This document shows positions 34,809 through 43,660 of a DNA stretch of 48,641 bases, piece by piece. The position numbers and the translations under genes are program-made. The notes below the pieces were generated by a model. The model searched no databases and was not told the DNA's origin. It saw only the letters and a list, made by a program, of their open reading frames with translations. The DNA is from Actinomadura sp. KC06 (GTDB lineage: Bacteria > Actinomycetota > Actinomycetes > Streptosporangiales > Streptosporangiaceae). The stretch spans positions 1-48,641 of the forward strand of contig NZ_SMKT01000057.1 in assembly GCF_004348735.1 (NCBI RefSeq), in the 5' to 3' direction. Numbering within the stretch: position 1 is the stretch's first letter; every line of letters begins with the position of its first letter.

Positions 34809-35804
34809 ATGAGTTACCCACGGCAAGCCGATCCCCGGTACGGCAACGCTCACTACGACCCGTACGACGACGCCCGGTTCGGGTTGGGCGAGCCGCGCGG
34901 CCCCGACTTCCTGTCGCCTCCTCCCCGTACGTGGCCGCAGGACGATCCGTTCAGGCGTCCGGCGCCGTCGGCCCCGTGGGCGGCGCCGGGCCACGACCCG
35001 TGGGCGGCGCCGGGGCACGACGAGCCCGGCCGGCACCGTGACCGCGGCCGCGGTCGCGGCTCCGGCCGGGCGGTCGCCGTGGCCGTGGTCGCCGCCCTGC
35101 TGGCCGGTGGCCTGGCCGGGGGCGTCGCGGGACGGGTGACCGCCGGCGGCCCGGCGTCGACGGCGCTGTCGCAGTCCGGCGCGGGGCCGGTGAACGGAGG
35201 GGCCGGGGACCTCAGCGAGGTGGCGGCGCGGGTGCAGGCGAGCGTGGTGTCGATCGAGGTGCGGTCGGGGAACGCGCGCGGCACCGGGTCCGGGTTCGTG
35301 ATCGACCGGCAGGGGCACGTGCTGACCAACGCGCACGTCGTCGACGACGGCGGCGCGGTCACCGTGGTGCTGGCCGACCGGCGCCGCGTCCAGGCTCAGG
35401 TGGTGGGCTCCGACAGCGCCCTCGACCTGGCGGTGCTGGCGATCCCCGCCGGTGACAGCCCGGCGCCGCTGACGTTCGGCCGCTTCTCCGACGTCCGGGT
35501 CGGCGACCAGGTCCTCGCGCTCGGCTCCCCGCTCGGCCTGCAGGGGACGGTCACCAGCGGCATCGTCAGCGCGCTGAACCGCAGGGTCCGCATGGGGCAG
35601 GGCGGCGTCGCCAACGCGGTGCAGACCGACGCGTCCATCAACCCCGGCAACTCGGGCGGGCCGCTGGTCAACGCGCGCGGCGAGGTCGTCGGCGTGAACA
35701 CGGCGATCGCGACGCTGATGCGGGACGGCGGCGGCTCGATCGGCATCGGCTTCGCGATCCCCGCCGACCGGGCGCGGGACGGCGCCCGCCGCCTCGCCCG
35801 CTGA
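34809..35804 (+). CDS. Membrane-anchored trypsin-like serine protease (HtrA-type, no PDZ)
   Basis: 331 residues. A Pro/Tyr/Asp-rich cytoplasmic part (1-80) contains the short repeat PWAAPGHD twice, then an Arg/Gly basic stretch, one transmembrane helix (about 95-115) and an extracytoplasmic protease domain. The triad is complete: His176 (LTNAHVV), Asp206 (ALDLAV), Ser282 (NPGNSGGP). The chain stops right after the protease domain, so the PDZ domain of HtrA/DegP is absent. I chose the ATG at 34809 because GAGGAG lies just upstream; an earlier GTG-type start at 34791 adds six residues. It follows the VWA gene by 65 bp. Confidence 0.92.
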   Translation: MSYPRQADPRYGNAHYDPYDDARFGLGEPRGPDFLSPPPRTWPQDDPFRRPAPSAPWAAPGHDPWAAPGHDEPGRHRDRGRGRGSGRAVAVAVVAALLAGGLAGGVAGRVTAGGPASTALSQSGAGPVNGGAGDLSEVAARVQASVVSIEVRSGNARGTGSGFVIDRQGHVLTNAHVVDDGGAVTVVLADRRRVQAQVVGSDSALDLAVLAIPAGDSPAPLTFGRFSDVRVGDQVLALGSPLGLQGTVTSGIVSALNRRVRMGQGGVANAVQTDASINPGNSGGPLVNARGEVVGVNTAIATLMRDGGGSIGIGFAIPADRARDGARRLAR

Positions 35805-35884
35805 GCCGCGCCCGGCCCGCTGGGCGGCGCCCCGTCCGCGTACCGTCGATGGCAGTGACCTGGTGAGAAAGGTGGGGTCCTGGA

Positions 35885-36619
35885 ATGCGGGTGCTGGTGG
35901 TCGAGGACGAGGAGGACCTGGTCGAGGCGCTGCGGTACGGGCTCGTCCGCGCCGACTACGCCGTCGACGTCGCCTACGACCTGGAGGAGGCCACGCAGAA
36001 GCTGTACGCGTCCGCGTACGACCTGATGGTCCTGGACCTCGCCCTCCCCGACGGCGACGGGTTCGACCTGTGCCGCGCGGTCCGCAGCGGCCGGCTGGAC
36101 GGGGAGAGCGGCCCGGACCTGCGCATCCTGATGCTGACCGCGCGGGACCGGCTGGCCGACCGGGTGCGCGGCCTGGACGAGGGCGCCGACGACTACCTGG
36201 TCAAGCCGTTCGCGTTCCCCGAGCTGCTGGCGCGCGTCCGGGCCCTGCTGCGCCGGGAGAGCGGCGGCGGGTCGGCGGTGTGGACGGTCGGCGACCTGCG
36301 GCTCGACACCGGGCGCCGGGAGGCGTTCCGGGCCGGGCGGCTGCTCCGGCTCACGCCCAAGGAATTCGCCGTGCTGCGCTACCTGATGAGCCGCCCCGGG
36401 CAGGTCGTGTCGGCCGAGGAGCTGCTGGAGCACGTGTGGGACGAGAACGCCGACCCGTTCACCAACACCGTCCGGGTCACGGTCGGCACCCTGCGCCGCA
36501 AGCTCGCCGCGCCGGACGAGGAGCAGGTCATCGAGACCGTCGTGCGGCACGGCTACCGCCTGCGGGAGACGCGGGAGAGCGGGACGGCGGGGGCGGCCGC
36601 CGTCCCCGCCGGGAAGTGA
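35885..36619 (+). CDS. OmpR-family response regulator
   Basis: 244 residues. The receiver domain holds the acidic pair EDEED near residue 7, the phospho-acceptor Asp51 (MVLDLALPDGDG) and the lysine in YLVKPFAF. The C-terminal winged helix (about 138-230) carries LTPKEFAVLRYLMSRPGQVVSAEELLEHVW. It forms a two-component pair with the kinase gene that follows 8 bp later. Binding sites cannot be inferred. Confidence 0.94.
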   Translation: MRVLVVEDEEDLVEALRYGLVRADYAVDVAYDLEEATQKLYASAYDLMVLDLALPDGDGFDLCRAVRSGRLDGESGPDLRILMLTARDRLADRVRGLDEGADDYLVKPFAFPELLARVRALLRRESGGGSAVWTVGDLRLDTGRREAFRAGRLLRLTPKEFAVLRYLMSRPGQVVSAEELLEHVWDENADPFTNTVRVTVGTLRRKLAAPDEEQVIETVVRHGYRLRETRESGTAGAAAVPAGK

Positions 36620-36627
36620 GGCCGGGC

Positions 36628-37866
36628 GTGGTGCACTCGATCCGGTTCCGGCTCACGGTCCTGTACTCGACGCTGCTGTTCGCGCTCACGGCGGTGATGC
36701 TGGGCGGCGTCTACCTGGCCGTGGACCGCAGCACCGACGCGCAGCCGATCACCAAGACGTTCAACGCGGAGAAGATCGTCCAGATGCCGGACGGCACCCA
36801 GCAGCGGCTCGGGCAGGTCGAGGTCGTCAAGGTGCAGCAGGTGGAGGAGGCGGTCAACTACGAGACCCAGCGGACCCTGCGCCGCTACTCCCTGATCACG
36901 CTCGGCGGGCTGCTCGTCGCGAGCCTCGGCATCGGCTGGGTGCTGTCGGGACGGGCGCTCAAGCCCGTCGGCGCGATCGCCCGCGCCGCCGAGGAGATCC
37001 AGGCGACCGACCTGTCCCGGCGGATCCGGCTGTCCGGCCCGCGCGACGAGCTGCGCCACCTCGCCGACACCATCGACTCCATGCTGGACCGGCTGGACGC
37101 GGCGTTCCGCGCGCAGCGGCGGCTGATCGACGACGCCTCGCACGAGCTGCGCAGCCCGCTGGCGATCATCCGCGCCAACGTCGACACCGTGCTCAGCGAG
37201 CCGGACGCCGGCATCGAGGACCGGCGCCGCGCCGTCCAGGTCGTCGACCGCGCCACCACCCGGATGACGCGGCTGGTGGAGGACCTGCTGGCCACCGCGC
37301 GCCGGTCCGCGCCCGCCCTCGGCGACGCCGACGTGGACCTCGGCCTCGCGGCGCGCGAGGCGGCGGAGGAGTTCGACACGCTCGCCGCGGCGCGCGGGCT
37401 GGTGATCGAGCGGCGGCTGCGGGACGGCCTGTCCATGATCGGCGACCATGACGCGCTGCGCCGCGCCGTCGGCAACCTGCTGTCCAACGCCGTGCGGCTG
37501 GCGCCCGTCGGCACCGCCATCACCGTCGCCGCCGACCAGACCGGCGGCTGGCAGTGGATCGCCGTCAAGGACACGGGCCCCGGCATCCACGCCGACGAGC
37601 AGGACCGGGTGTTCGACCGGTTCTGGCGCGGATCGGAGACGCGCCGCTCCCGCTCCCTGGACCGCCGCACGGGACTCGGGCTCGCGATCGTCCGGAGCAT
37701 CGTGGAGGCGCACAACGGCCAGGTCCGGCTGTTCTCCGCACCGGACGTGGGCAGCACGTTCGTCCTGTGGTTCCCCGTCCACTCCCCCGGCGGCGGGACG
37801 GCGGCCGCCGCCCCGCCCGACGCCGATCCTCTCGCCGGCCCTCGCGAAACGGGCCGGATCGTGTAA
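36628..37866 (+). CDS. Sensor histidine kinase
   Basis: 412 residues starting at one of two adjacent GTG codons (36628 or 36631; GAGG lies six bases before the first). Two transmembrane helices (about residues 8-32 and 90-112) enclose a roughly 55-residue extracytoplasmic sensor. A HAMP region, the phospho-acceptor His172 in DDASHELRSPL, and an ATPase domain with NLLSNAVR and DTGPGIHADEQDRVFDRFWRG follow. The signal is unknown. The stop codon lies inside the first unit of an 18-bp tandem repeat. Confidence 0.93.
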   Translation: MVHSIRFRLTVLYSTLLFALTAVMLGGVYLAVDRSTDAQPITKTFNAEKIVQMPDGTQQRLGQVEVVKVQQVEEAVNYETQRTLRRYSLITLGGLLVASLGIGWVLSGRALKPVGAIARAAEEIQATDLSRRIRLSGPRDELRHLADTIDSMLDRLDAAFRAQRRLIDDASHELRSPLAIIRANVDTVLSEPDAGIEDRRRAVQVVDRATTRMTRLVEDLLATARRSAPALGDADVDLGLAAREAAEEFDTLAAARGLVIERRLRDGLSMIGDHDALRRAVGNLLSNAVRLAPVGTAITVAADQTGGWQWIAVKDTGPGIHADEQDRVFDRFWRGSETRRSRSLDRRTGLGLAIVRSIVEAHNGQVRLFSAPDVGSTFVLWFPVHSPGGGTAAAAPPDADPLAGPRETGRIV

Positions 37867-37910
37867 GCATGACAGCGCGTGTAAGCATGACAGCGCCTGT
37901 AAGCATGGCG
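37862..37910. repeat. 18-bp tandem repeat, two full units and a partial third
   Basis: Units: TGTAAGCATGACAGCGCG (37862-37879), the same with a final C (37880-37897), and TGTAAGCATGGCG (37898-37910). The first unit contains the TAA stop of the histidine kinase. Each full unit holds an imperfect 13-bp palindrome (TGTAA-gca-TGACA). The array lies 29 bp before the P450 start and could be an operator array or a slippage product. Confidence 0.85.
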
Positions 37911-37938
37911 AGTCGAGAGCCCGACGCGGGAGAGCGTG

Positions 37939-39333
37939 ATGCGCGGCGACGGCGGCACCCCAGCGCGGATACCCGGGCCTCCCGCGGCGGACGACGCCGC
38001 CGAGGCGATCGCGGCGGCGGGCGGGCTGCACACCTACCAGCTGAAACTGCACGCCGAGTACGGGCCGGTCGTCCGGTTCCCGCTGCCCGGCGCGGACGTC
38101 GCGGTGTCGGTCGCCGACCCGGTGCTGCTGGAGGCCACCGCGAAGATCGACAAGCGGCCGGAGAAGCTGTTCGAGTTCCTGGCGCCGCTCCAGGAGTCGG
38201 GGAACCTGCAGACCATCCCGGCCGCCGAGCACGGTCCGTGGCGCCGGGTGATGCTGTCGGTGCTGGCCGGACGCCCCTCGCACGAGGCGCGCTTCGCGCG
38301 CTTCGCCGCGCTGACGTCCGAGCTGGCCGGCCGCTGGGCCGCACGCGCCGCCACCGGCGACGCCGTCGCGCTGCAGAAGGACCTGAGCGAGCTGTCGCTC
38401 CGCATGATCTGCGAGTACGCGCTGGGCAGCGGCCTGGAGTCGGACGAGTCCGCCGGACGCGTCGTGTCGGCGTTCGAGGACGTCCTCACCGAATATCTGG
38501 CGCGGCTCTACCACGCTGACGTTGCGGGCGACGCGGAGGAGCGGCGCGTCCGGGCCGACGAGGCGCTGGCCTACCTGCGCGCGACCGTCGACCGCGTCCT
38601 CGCCGCGCACGACCCGTCCGGGAAGGCCGGGCGCAGCGACATGATCGCGGCGCTGGTCGAGGCGGGCGAGTCACCGGCGCGGATCCGCGACTCGGTGCTG
38701 ATGACCATGCTGGCCGCCCACCACACCACCGGCGTCGCCATCTCCTGGACGCTGTACCTGCTGGCCCGGCACCCGGACGCCGCCGCCCGCGCCGCCGCCG
38801 AACTCGACCGCGTCCTCGGCGACCGCGCCGCGCCCGGCTACGGCGACCTCAAGGAGCTGGCCTACCTGGAGCGGGTGCTCAAGGAGGCGATGCGGCTGTA
38901 CCCGCCGGGCCCGTACGGCGCGCGGGAGACGACCGAGGACCTCATGCTCGGCGACCACGCGATCCCCGCGGGCACGACGATCTTCTACCCGTTCTGGGCC
39001 GTGCACATGAACCCCGAGTACTGGCCCGAGCCCGAGGTGTTCGACCCCGACCGGTTCACCCCGGAGGCGTCCGCCGGACGGCCCAGGCTCGCCTACATCC
39101 CGTTCGGGCTCGGCCCGCGCAGCTGCGAGGGCGCCGCGCTCGCCATGGTCGAGGCGGAACTCGTGCTGGCCGTCCTGCTGAGGCGTTTCCGGTTCCAGCT
39201 GGTGCCCGAGCAGACGGTGACGCCGATCGAACGCTTCGTCCTGTGGGCCGCCGAGGACATCCACATGACCCTCACGCCGCGCGTCCCCGGCCGTGACCAG
39301 GGCCGGAGCCCGACGTCGAAACTCGATATATGA
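37939..39333 (+). CDS. Cytochrome P450
   Basis: 464 residues, full length. The heme-thiolate loop reads FGLGPRSCEGA with the axial cysteine; the ExxR pair is in LKEAMRLYPPG; the I-helix reads AAHHTTG, where the usual acidic residue before Thr is His, as in some class members. The length and the FxPERF-like region (EVFDPDRFTPEAS) resemble CYP families of broader length than the ~400-residue bacterial type. GGGAGAG precedes adjacent GTG and ATG codons (37936 and 37939). No ferredoxin gene adjoins it. Substrate unknown; it follows the two-component system by 72 bp including the tandem repeat. Confidence 0.93.
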   Translation: MRGDGGTPARIPGPPAADDAAEAIAAAGGLHTYQLKLHAEYGPVVRFPLPGADVAVSVADPVLLEATAKIDKRPEKLFEFLAPLQESGNLQTIPAAEHGPWRRVMLSVLAGRPSHEARFARFAALTSELAGRWAARAATGDAVALQKDLSELSLRMICEYALGSGLESDESAGRVVSAFEDVLTEYLARLYHADVAGDAEERRVRADEALAYLRATVDRVLAAHDPSGKAGRSDMIAALVEAGESPARIRDSVLMTMLAAHHTTGVAISWTLYLLARHPDAAARAAAELDRVLGDRAAPGYGDLKELAYLERVLKEAMRLYPPGPYGARETTEDLMLGDHAIPAGTTIFYPFWAVHMNPEYWPEPEVFDPDRFTPEASAGRPRLAYIPFGLGPRSCEGAALAMVEAELVLAVLLRRFRFQLVPEQTVTPIERFVLWAAEDIHMTLTPRVPGRDQGRSPTSKLDI

Positions 39334-39353
39334 CAATCAAGTCAGATATGACA
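39328..39353. promoter_or_regulatory. A/T-rich direct and inverted repeats upstream of the second carboxylesterase
   Basis: ATATGACA occurs at 39328-39335 and 39346-39353, 18 bp apart. Overlapping inverted pairs TGAC-N6-GTCA (39331-39344) and GTCA-N4-TGAC (39341-39352) share their arms. The block is much more A/T-rich than its surroundings and lies 70 bp before the esterase start, suggesting a promoter with an operator. Confidence 0.4.
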
Positions 39354-39423
39354 TCGTATCGAACGGCGGTGCGATGATCTGGGGGCAGCCAGGTTTCCCC
39401 ACGGTCTCGACCGGAGGACCCCC

Positions 39424-41058
39424 ATGAGACCACGCACAGCCCTAAAGACCGCGCTCAAGGTGACCGCGTCCCTCATCATCGCCGGAGCCGGACTGACGGC
39501 GGCGAACACGGCGACGGCGGCCCCGGCCGCCGCGCCGCCGCCGTGCTCGGACGGCACCCTTGTGCCGACCGACACCGGACCCGTCTGCGGCCTCGACGGC
39601 GACGGGATCAGAAATTGGCTCGGCGTCCCCTACGCCGCCCCGCCCGTCGGCGCCCTGCGCTGGGAGCCGCCGGCGCGGCATCCCGGCTGGTCGACGCCGG
39701 TGCAGGCGACCGAACCGGGCAGCGCCTGCCCGCAGCCGGGCGACTTCCGTCCCGGCTCCACCGACGAGAACTGCCTGAAGCTGGACGTCCGCGTGCCGGA
39801 GGACGCCGGCAGCGGACCACTGCCCGTCATGGTGCAACTCCACGGCGGCGGGTTCAGGCTCGGGACGCCGTCCAACGGGACGCGGCTCGCCATGGCCGGA
39901 AAGGTCATCCAGGTCGAGGTGCGCTACCGGCTCGGCATCATCGGATTCCTGTCCCACCAGGCCCTGGGCTCGAATGCCGGGAACTACGGGATCGAAGACC
40001 AGCAGGCCGCGCTCGACTGGGTCAAGCGCAACATCGCCAAATTCGGCGGCGACGCGGGCAACGTCACCATCTTCGGCCCGTCCGCCGGAGGGTCGAGCGT
40101 GTGCGCCAACATGGCGTCGCCCACCGGCCGCGGCCTGTTCCACAAGGGCATCATCGAAAGCGGCGAGTACAACTCGCTGCGCGGCGTCCACGCCACCTGG
40201 CAGGCCCAGGACTGCGCGACCAAGCTGCCGACGCAGGCCGAGGCGCAAGCCGCCGGGGCGCGCTTTGCCGCGGCCGTCGGCTGCGGGAGCGCCGCGGACG
40301 TCGCCGCCTGCCTCCGCCAGGTGCCGGTGCAGACCCTGCTCGATCAGGCCGGCAACGGGCTCGGCCCGAACAGCGGCACGCTAGCGCCCATCGTGGACGG
40401 CAAGACCCTGACCATGTCGCCAGGGCAGGCGTTCGCCACCGGGGAGTTCAACAAGGTCCCGGTCATCCACGGCGTGGCCAGGGACGAGTCGCAGATCCGT
40501 CCCGCCGAGACGCCCGCCGAGTTCGAGGCGCAGGTCCGCAGCCAGTACGGGGAGTTCGCGCCCAAGGTGCTCAAGCGCTATCCGCTGTCGGATTATCCGG
40601 AGCCCTCGGCGTTCATCGCGGCGCGGACCGTCCTCGCCGACTCCACGTCCGTCTGCCCGGCGCTGCTCAACGACCGGCGGCTCGCGAAGCACACCACCGT
40701 GTACGCGTACCGGTTCGACGACACCAACCCGCCGCCGCTGCCGTTCGTCGACTCGACGAGGCCGGCCGGCGCCTTCCATGTCGGGGAGTTCAGCTACCTG
40801 TACCACGGCACATTCCCGAACCAGCCCCCGCTGGACCCCAACCAGCAGGCGCTGCAGAACCAGCTCACCGACCAGTGGACGGGTTTCGCCCGCACCGGTG
40901 ACCCGAACGTGGACGGCACCCCGCCCTGGACGCCGTTCACCGCCGAGAAGGAGGCCCAGATGTCGCTGCTGCCCGCCGGGACCAGCCGCATGACCCGCGA
41001 GATCTCGTGGCCGCACCACTGCAACTTCTGGCACAAGCTCGCGCCGTTCACGAGCTGA
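39424..41058 (+). CDS. Exported type-B carboxylesterase (paralogue of the 5944-7590 gene)
   Basis: 544 residues. A signal peptide (about residues 1-33, ending in TATAAPA) is followed by the COesterase domain: oxyanion motif HGGGF, nucleophile elbow GPSAGGSS (Ser220), the likely acid near GVARDE and the histidine in GAFHVGEFSYLYHG. GGAGGA precedes the ATG. It matches the esterase at 5944-7590 along its whole length, with the same Cys positions and the same HHCxFW ending, so they are paralogues. It should hydrolyse esters outside the cell; natural substrates are unknown. Confidence 0.92.
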   Translation: MRPRTALKTALKVTASLIIAGAGLTAANTATAAPAAAPPPCSDGTLVPTDTGPVCGLDGDGIRNWLGVPYAAPPVGALRWEPPARHPGWSTPVQATEPGSACPQPGDFRPGSTDENCLKLDVRVPEDAGSGPLPVMVQLHGGGFRLGTPSNGTRLAMAGKVIQVEVRYRLGIIGFLSHQALGSNAGNYGIEDQQAALDWVKRNIAKFGGDAGNVTIFGPSAGGSSVCANMASPTGRGLFHKGIIESGEYNSLRGVHATWQAQDCATKLPTQAEAQAAGARFAAAVGCGSAADVAACLRQVPVQTLLDQAGNGLGPNSGTLAPIVDGKTLTMSPGQAFATGEFNKVPVIHGVARDESQIRPAETPAEFEAQVRSQYGEFAPKVLKRYPLSDYPEPSAFIAARTVLADSTSVCPALLNDRRLAKHTTVYAYRFDDTNPPPLPFVDSTRPAGAFHVGEFSYLYHGTFPNQPPLDPNQQALQNQLTDQWTGFARTGDPNVDGTPPWTPFTAEKEAQMSLLPAGTSRMTREISWPHHCNFWHKLAPFTS

Positions 41059-41067
41059 CCCCGGTGA

Positions 41068-41106
41068 GCGCCGGACGCTCCCGCCAACCGCGGGGGCGTC
41101 CGGCGC
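41068..41106. terminator. Strong 17-bp hairpin between convergent genes
   Basis: Arms GCGCCGGACGC (41068-41078) and GCGTCCGGCGC (41096-41106) pair perfectly and are continued inward by TCCCGC with GCGGGG (one U-G pair), leaving a five-base loop. It lies between the esterase stop (41058) and the stop of the TerD gene on the minus strand (41125), suiting bidirectional termination. Confidence 0.88.
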
Positions 41107-41124
41107 CCATCCGAATCGGGTCGT

Positions 41125-42783
41125 CTAGTCGTAGGACGCGAGGGTGCGCGCGTGGACGCCGAGCACATGGGCGAACAGCGCGGGAGCGCGTGAACCGTCG
41201 GCCGCGTCCGGGAGGACCTCGGGGGTGAGCGTCCAGTCCGTGCCGACCCACGAGTCGGCGATGGCGCCCTCGCTGGACGGCAGGTTGTTGCACGACTGCC
41301 GGACCCGGATCGCCCGGACCGTCTCGGCCGCCGGGGTGTCGGTCTCCACCATCAGGACCGGGACGCCGACCAGCGGCCCGTCCTCCACCAGGCGCAGCAG
41401 GTGGTGCGCGTCCTCGCCGTCGAGCGCCGCGCCCGCGTCCAGGATCACCGCGAGCCGCACCGGCGGGCCCTCCGCCAGCCCGGACGGCAGCTCGCCGTCC
41501 TGCCCGCCGCCGACCTGCCGCAGGTCCACCAGGTCGAGCAGGCGGCGGAGCCGCTCGGCCGCCGCGGGCCCGGTCGCCACGCCGCCGCCGAGCAGCCGGG
41601 CGCTGATCATCGGGTCGAACCCGTGCAGCCAGCCGGCGCCCGACAGGCCCGCCGCGTCGATCACCTCGAGGCCGACGAGCCCGGGCGGGACGGCGGCCAG
41701 GAACCGGGTCACCAGCGACCAGGCGTAGGCGGCCGAGTCGCCGGGCATCGTGCCCTGCGAGATCCACACGCCGCGCCGCCACGGCAGCCGCAGGATCAGC
41801 GGCACCAGGAGGTCGGGCAGCTCGGCGGTGGACAGCCGTCCCGCCAGCATCCCCTCGGCCAGGTCGGCGCCCGGCTGCCAGGTCAGCCAGGACGGCGCGT
41901 CGAACGGCGCGACCTCGGCGGTGACCTGCGGCTCCACCCGGGCCAGCTCGTCGCGGAGCTGGCCCGCGTCGGCGCGCAGCCGCTGGTCGGCCGCCGCCAT
42001 GAGCTGCTCGAACCGCCCGCGCGGGGCGCGTCCGGCGATCTCCTCGTTGCGGAGGGTGAGCGCGTGCTCGGTGGACGCGCGGAACGAGGCGAGCGAGCGG
42101 CTGGCGTCCTCCCAGACCAGCCAGCACCGTTCGAGGTAGCCGACCTCGTTCCCGGACGTCCCGGACGGCGGCGCCGGTTGCGCCTGCGGCGTCGGCATTC
42201 CCTGCTGCGGGGGCGGGGATCCGACGGCCGGGCCCGGCGGCGCGGAGGCCATGGCCTCCTGCGGCGCGCTCGCTTCGGCCGCGTCGCCGGGGTCGTCCAC
42301 CTCGACGCCGTGCGCCTCGACCAGCTCGGCCAGCCCGCCGGCGTAGCCCTGCCCGACGGCGCGGACCTTCCACCTGTCGTCCCGCCGGTACACCTCGAAC
42401 CCGATGATCGCCTTCTCCTGGCCCAGCCCGTCGACGGCGAACACCGCCACCGGAGCGCCGTCGTCGCCGGTGAGCCGCACCTGCGGCGGCGGCATCGCGC
42501 CGAACGACGACGTCCCCGTGAGGCTGACCGCGATCAGCACCGCGTGCGCGTCGGCGGGGACGGCGTCGAGGTCGAGCTCGACGCGCTGGCGGCCGCCGCC
42601 GTCCGCCCAGCGCACGCCCGGCGCCTCGGGGGCGTTGAAGAACACCAGGTCGGAGTCGGTGCGCACGCGCAGGTCCGAGCCCACGAGCAGGGCGCTGACG
42701 TCCACGGGCACCGCGCAGGACACGGAGGCGGTCACCCGCCGGGAGGGCAGCGGCGCGTTGGCGCCGCGGGAGAGGTCGGTCAT
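41125..42783 (-). CDS. Two-domain TerD-family protein with a large C-terminal domain
   Basis: 552 residues. The N-terminal ~170 residues form a TerD domain (RVELDLDAVPADAHAVLIAVSL, then GQEKAIIGFEVYRRDDRWKVRAVGQGYAGGLAEL). TerD domains bind calcium and act in stress, tellurite or phage-related responses. A Pro/Gln/Gly-rich linker (about 190-220) leads to a ~330-residue domain with an ATPase-like layout: ISQGTMPGDSAAYAWSLV sits where a P-loop would lie but lacks GKS/T, and RLAVILDAG looks like a Walker B strand. It may be an inactivated FtsK/HerA-like domain; this is a tentative reading. The start lies 7 bp after the small TerD gene, with no strong ribosome site, so coupling is likely. Confidence 0.78.
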   Translation of the reverse strand: MTDLSRGANAPLPSRRVTASVSCAVPVDVSALLVGSDLRVRTDSDLVFFNAPEAPGVRWADGGGRQRVELDLDAVPADAHAVLIAVSLTGTSSFGAMPPPQVRLTGDDGAPVAVFAVDGLGQEKAIIGFEVYRRDDRWKVRAVGQGYAGGLAELVEAHGVEVDDPGDAAEASAPQEAMASAPPGPAVGSPPPQQGMPTPQAQPAPPSGTSGNEVGYLERCWLVWEDASRSLASFRASTEHALTLRNEEIAGRAPRGRFEQLMAAADQRLRADAGQLRDELARVEPQVTAEVAPFDAPSWLTWQPGADLAEGMLAGRLSTAELPDLLVPLILRLPWRRGVWISQGTMPGDSAAYAWSLVTRFLAAVPPGLVGLEVIDAAGLSGAGWLHGFDPMISARLLGGGVATGPAAAERLRRLLDLVDLRQVGGGQDGELPSGLAEGPPVRLAVILDAGAALDGEDAHHLLRLVEDGPLVGVPVLMVETDTPAAETVRAIRVRQSCNNLPSSEGAIADSWVGTDWTLTPEVLPDAADGSRAPALFAHVLGVHARTLASYD

Positions 42784-42790
42784 CGGGCGG

Positions 42791-43360
42791 TCAGGCGTGA
42801 TTCGCGATCACCGGGAGCATGTCCTCGAACGTGCGGCCGTGGCACGGCTCGCCGATCGCGTTCATCTTCCAGCCGTCGCCGTGCCGGTAGATCCGGGACA
42901 TCACCATGGCCGTGTGGGCGCCGCCGCCGGTCAGCGTGTACCGGGCCATCTCGCCGTTGTCCATCTCGTTGACGAGCCGGCAGAACGCGTTCTCCACCTC
43001 GTTGAACGTCTGCCCGTTGAACGAGCTGACGGTGAACACCAGCGACGTGACGTGCACCGGCAGCCGGCTCAGGTCGACGATGACGGACTCGTCGTCGCCG
43101 TCGCCCGCCCCGGTCAGGTTGTCGCCGGTGTGCCGGACGGACCCGTCGTCGCTGGTCAGCTTGCCGAAGTACACGACGTCCGCCAGCGCGCCGTCGGCGA
43201 AGAGCACGCAGGACGCGTCGAGGTCGATGTCCCGCTCCCGCGAACCGAAGAAGCCCTTCTTCTTCACCGCGTCCCAGCCCAGCCCCATCCGGACCATGCT
43301 CAGCGCACCGCCGGGCTTCTCCAGCGAGATCCGCTGGCCCTTCACCATCGAGACGGTCAC
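42791..43360 (-). CDS. TerD-family stress protein
   Basis: 189 residues, the usual TerD length. It starts with GTG (43358-43360) behind AGGAGG and opens with the canonical VTVSMVKGQRISLEK. The calcium-binding stretch DIDLDASCVLFADG and the GSVRHTGDNLTGAGDGDDESVIVDLSRLP loop are intact. TerD proteins are cytoplasmic and linked to tellurite resistance, stress and development in actinomycetes. No terB, terC, terE or terZ neighbours are in the window, only the larger TerD protein just downstream on the same strand. Confidence 0.93.
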   Translation of the reverse strand: MTVSMVKGQRISLEKPGGALSMVRMGLGWDAVKKKGFFGSRERDIDLDASCVLFADGALADVVYFGKLTSDDGSVRHTGDNLTGAGDGDDESVIVDLSRLPVHVTSLVFTVSSFNGQTFNEVENAFCRLVNEMDNGEMARYTLTGGGAHTAMVMSRIYRHGDGWKMNAIGEPCHGRTFEDMLPVIANHA

Positions 43361-43660
43361 AGCCGTCGCCTCCTTGAGTCCCCTTCGCCGCGCCGCGCCG
43401 CTCCGCGAAGCGCTCCGGCCTGTAGATACCCCGGCCACCACGCAGGGGTGTCCGGGGTACGAGCAAAGCCTCGCAGCCTATCAGCCCCGTTGTCACCCGT
43501 TCCCGGACGATCCGGGGTGGGCCAGGCCGGGCCACGGCCGCCGGACGCGGCGGCGCCGGCCCACCGCCGGAGCCCTCGCGTAGCCCCGCTCGGACGGTGA
43601 GCCGGCGCGAAACCGGCTAGCTGACCCGCGGCCTGACCCGCCGCAGGTCGGGAGGGGACG
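43361..43660. other. Intergenic region upstream of the TerD pair
   Basis: It lies between the polysaccharide monooxygenase stop and the TerD start on the same strand, so it holds the TerD promoter. An inverted repeat TACCCCGG-N17-CCGGGGTA (about 43427-43459) is visible. A minus-strand TATCTA next to it might be a -10 box. No gene is supported here. Confidence 0.45.

Noticed and set aside
41125..43360. A tellurite resistance operon
   Set aside because: Only two TerD genes are present; terB, terC, terA and other members are missing from the window.
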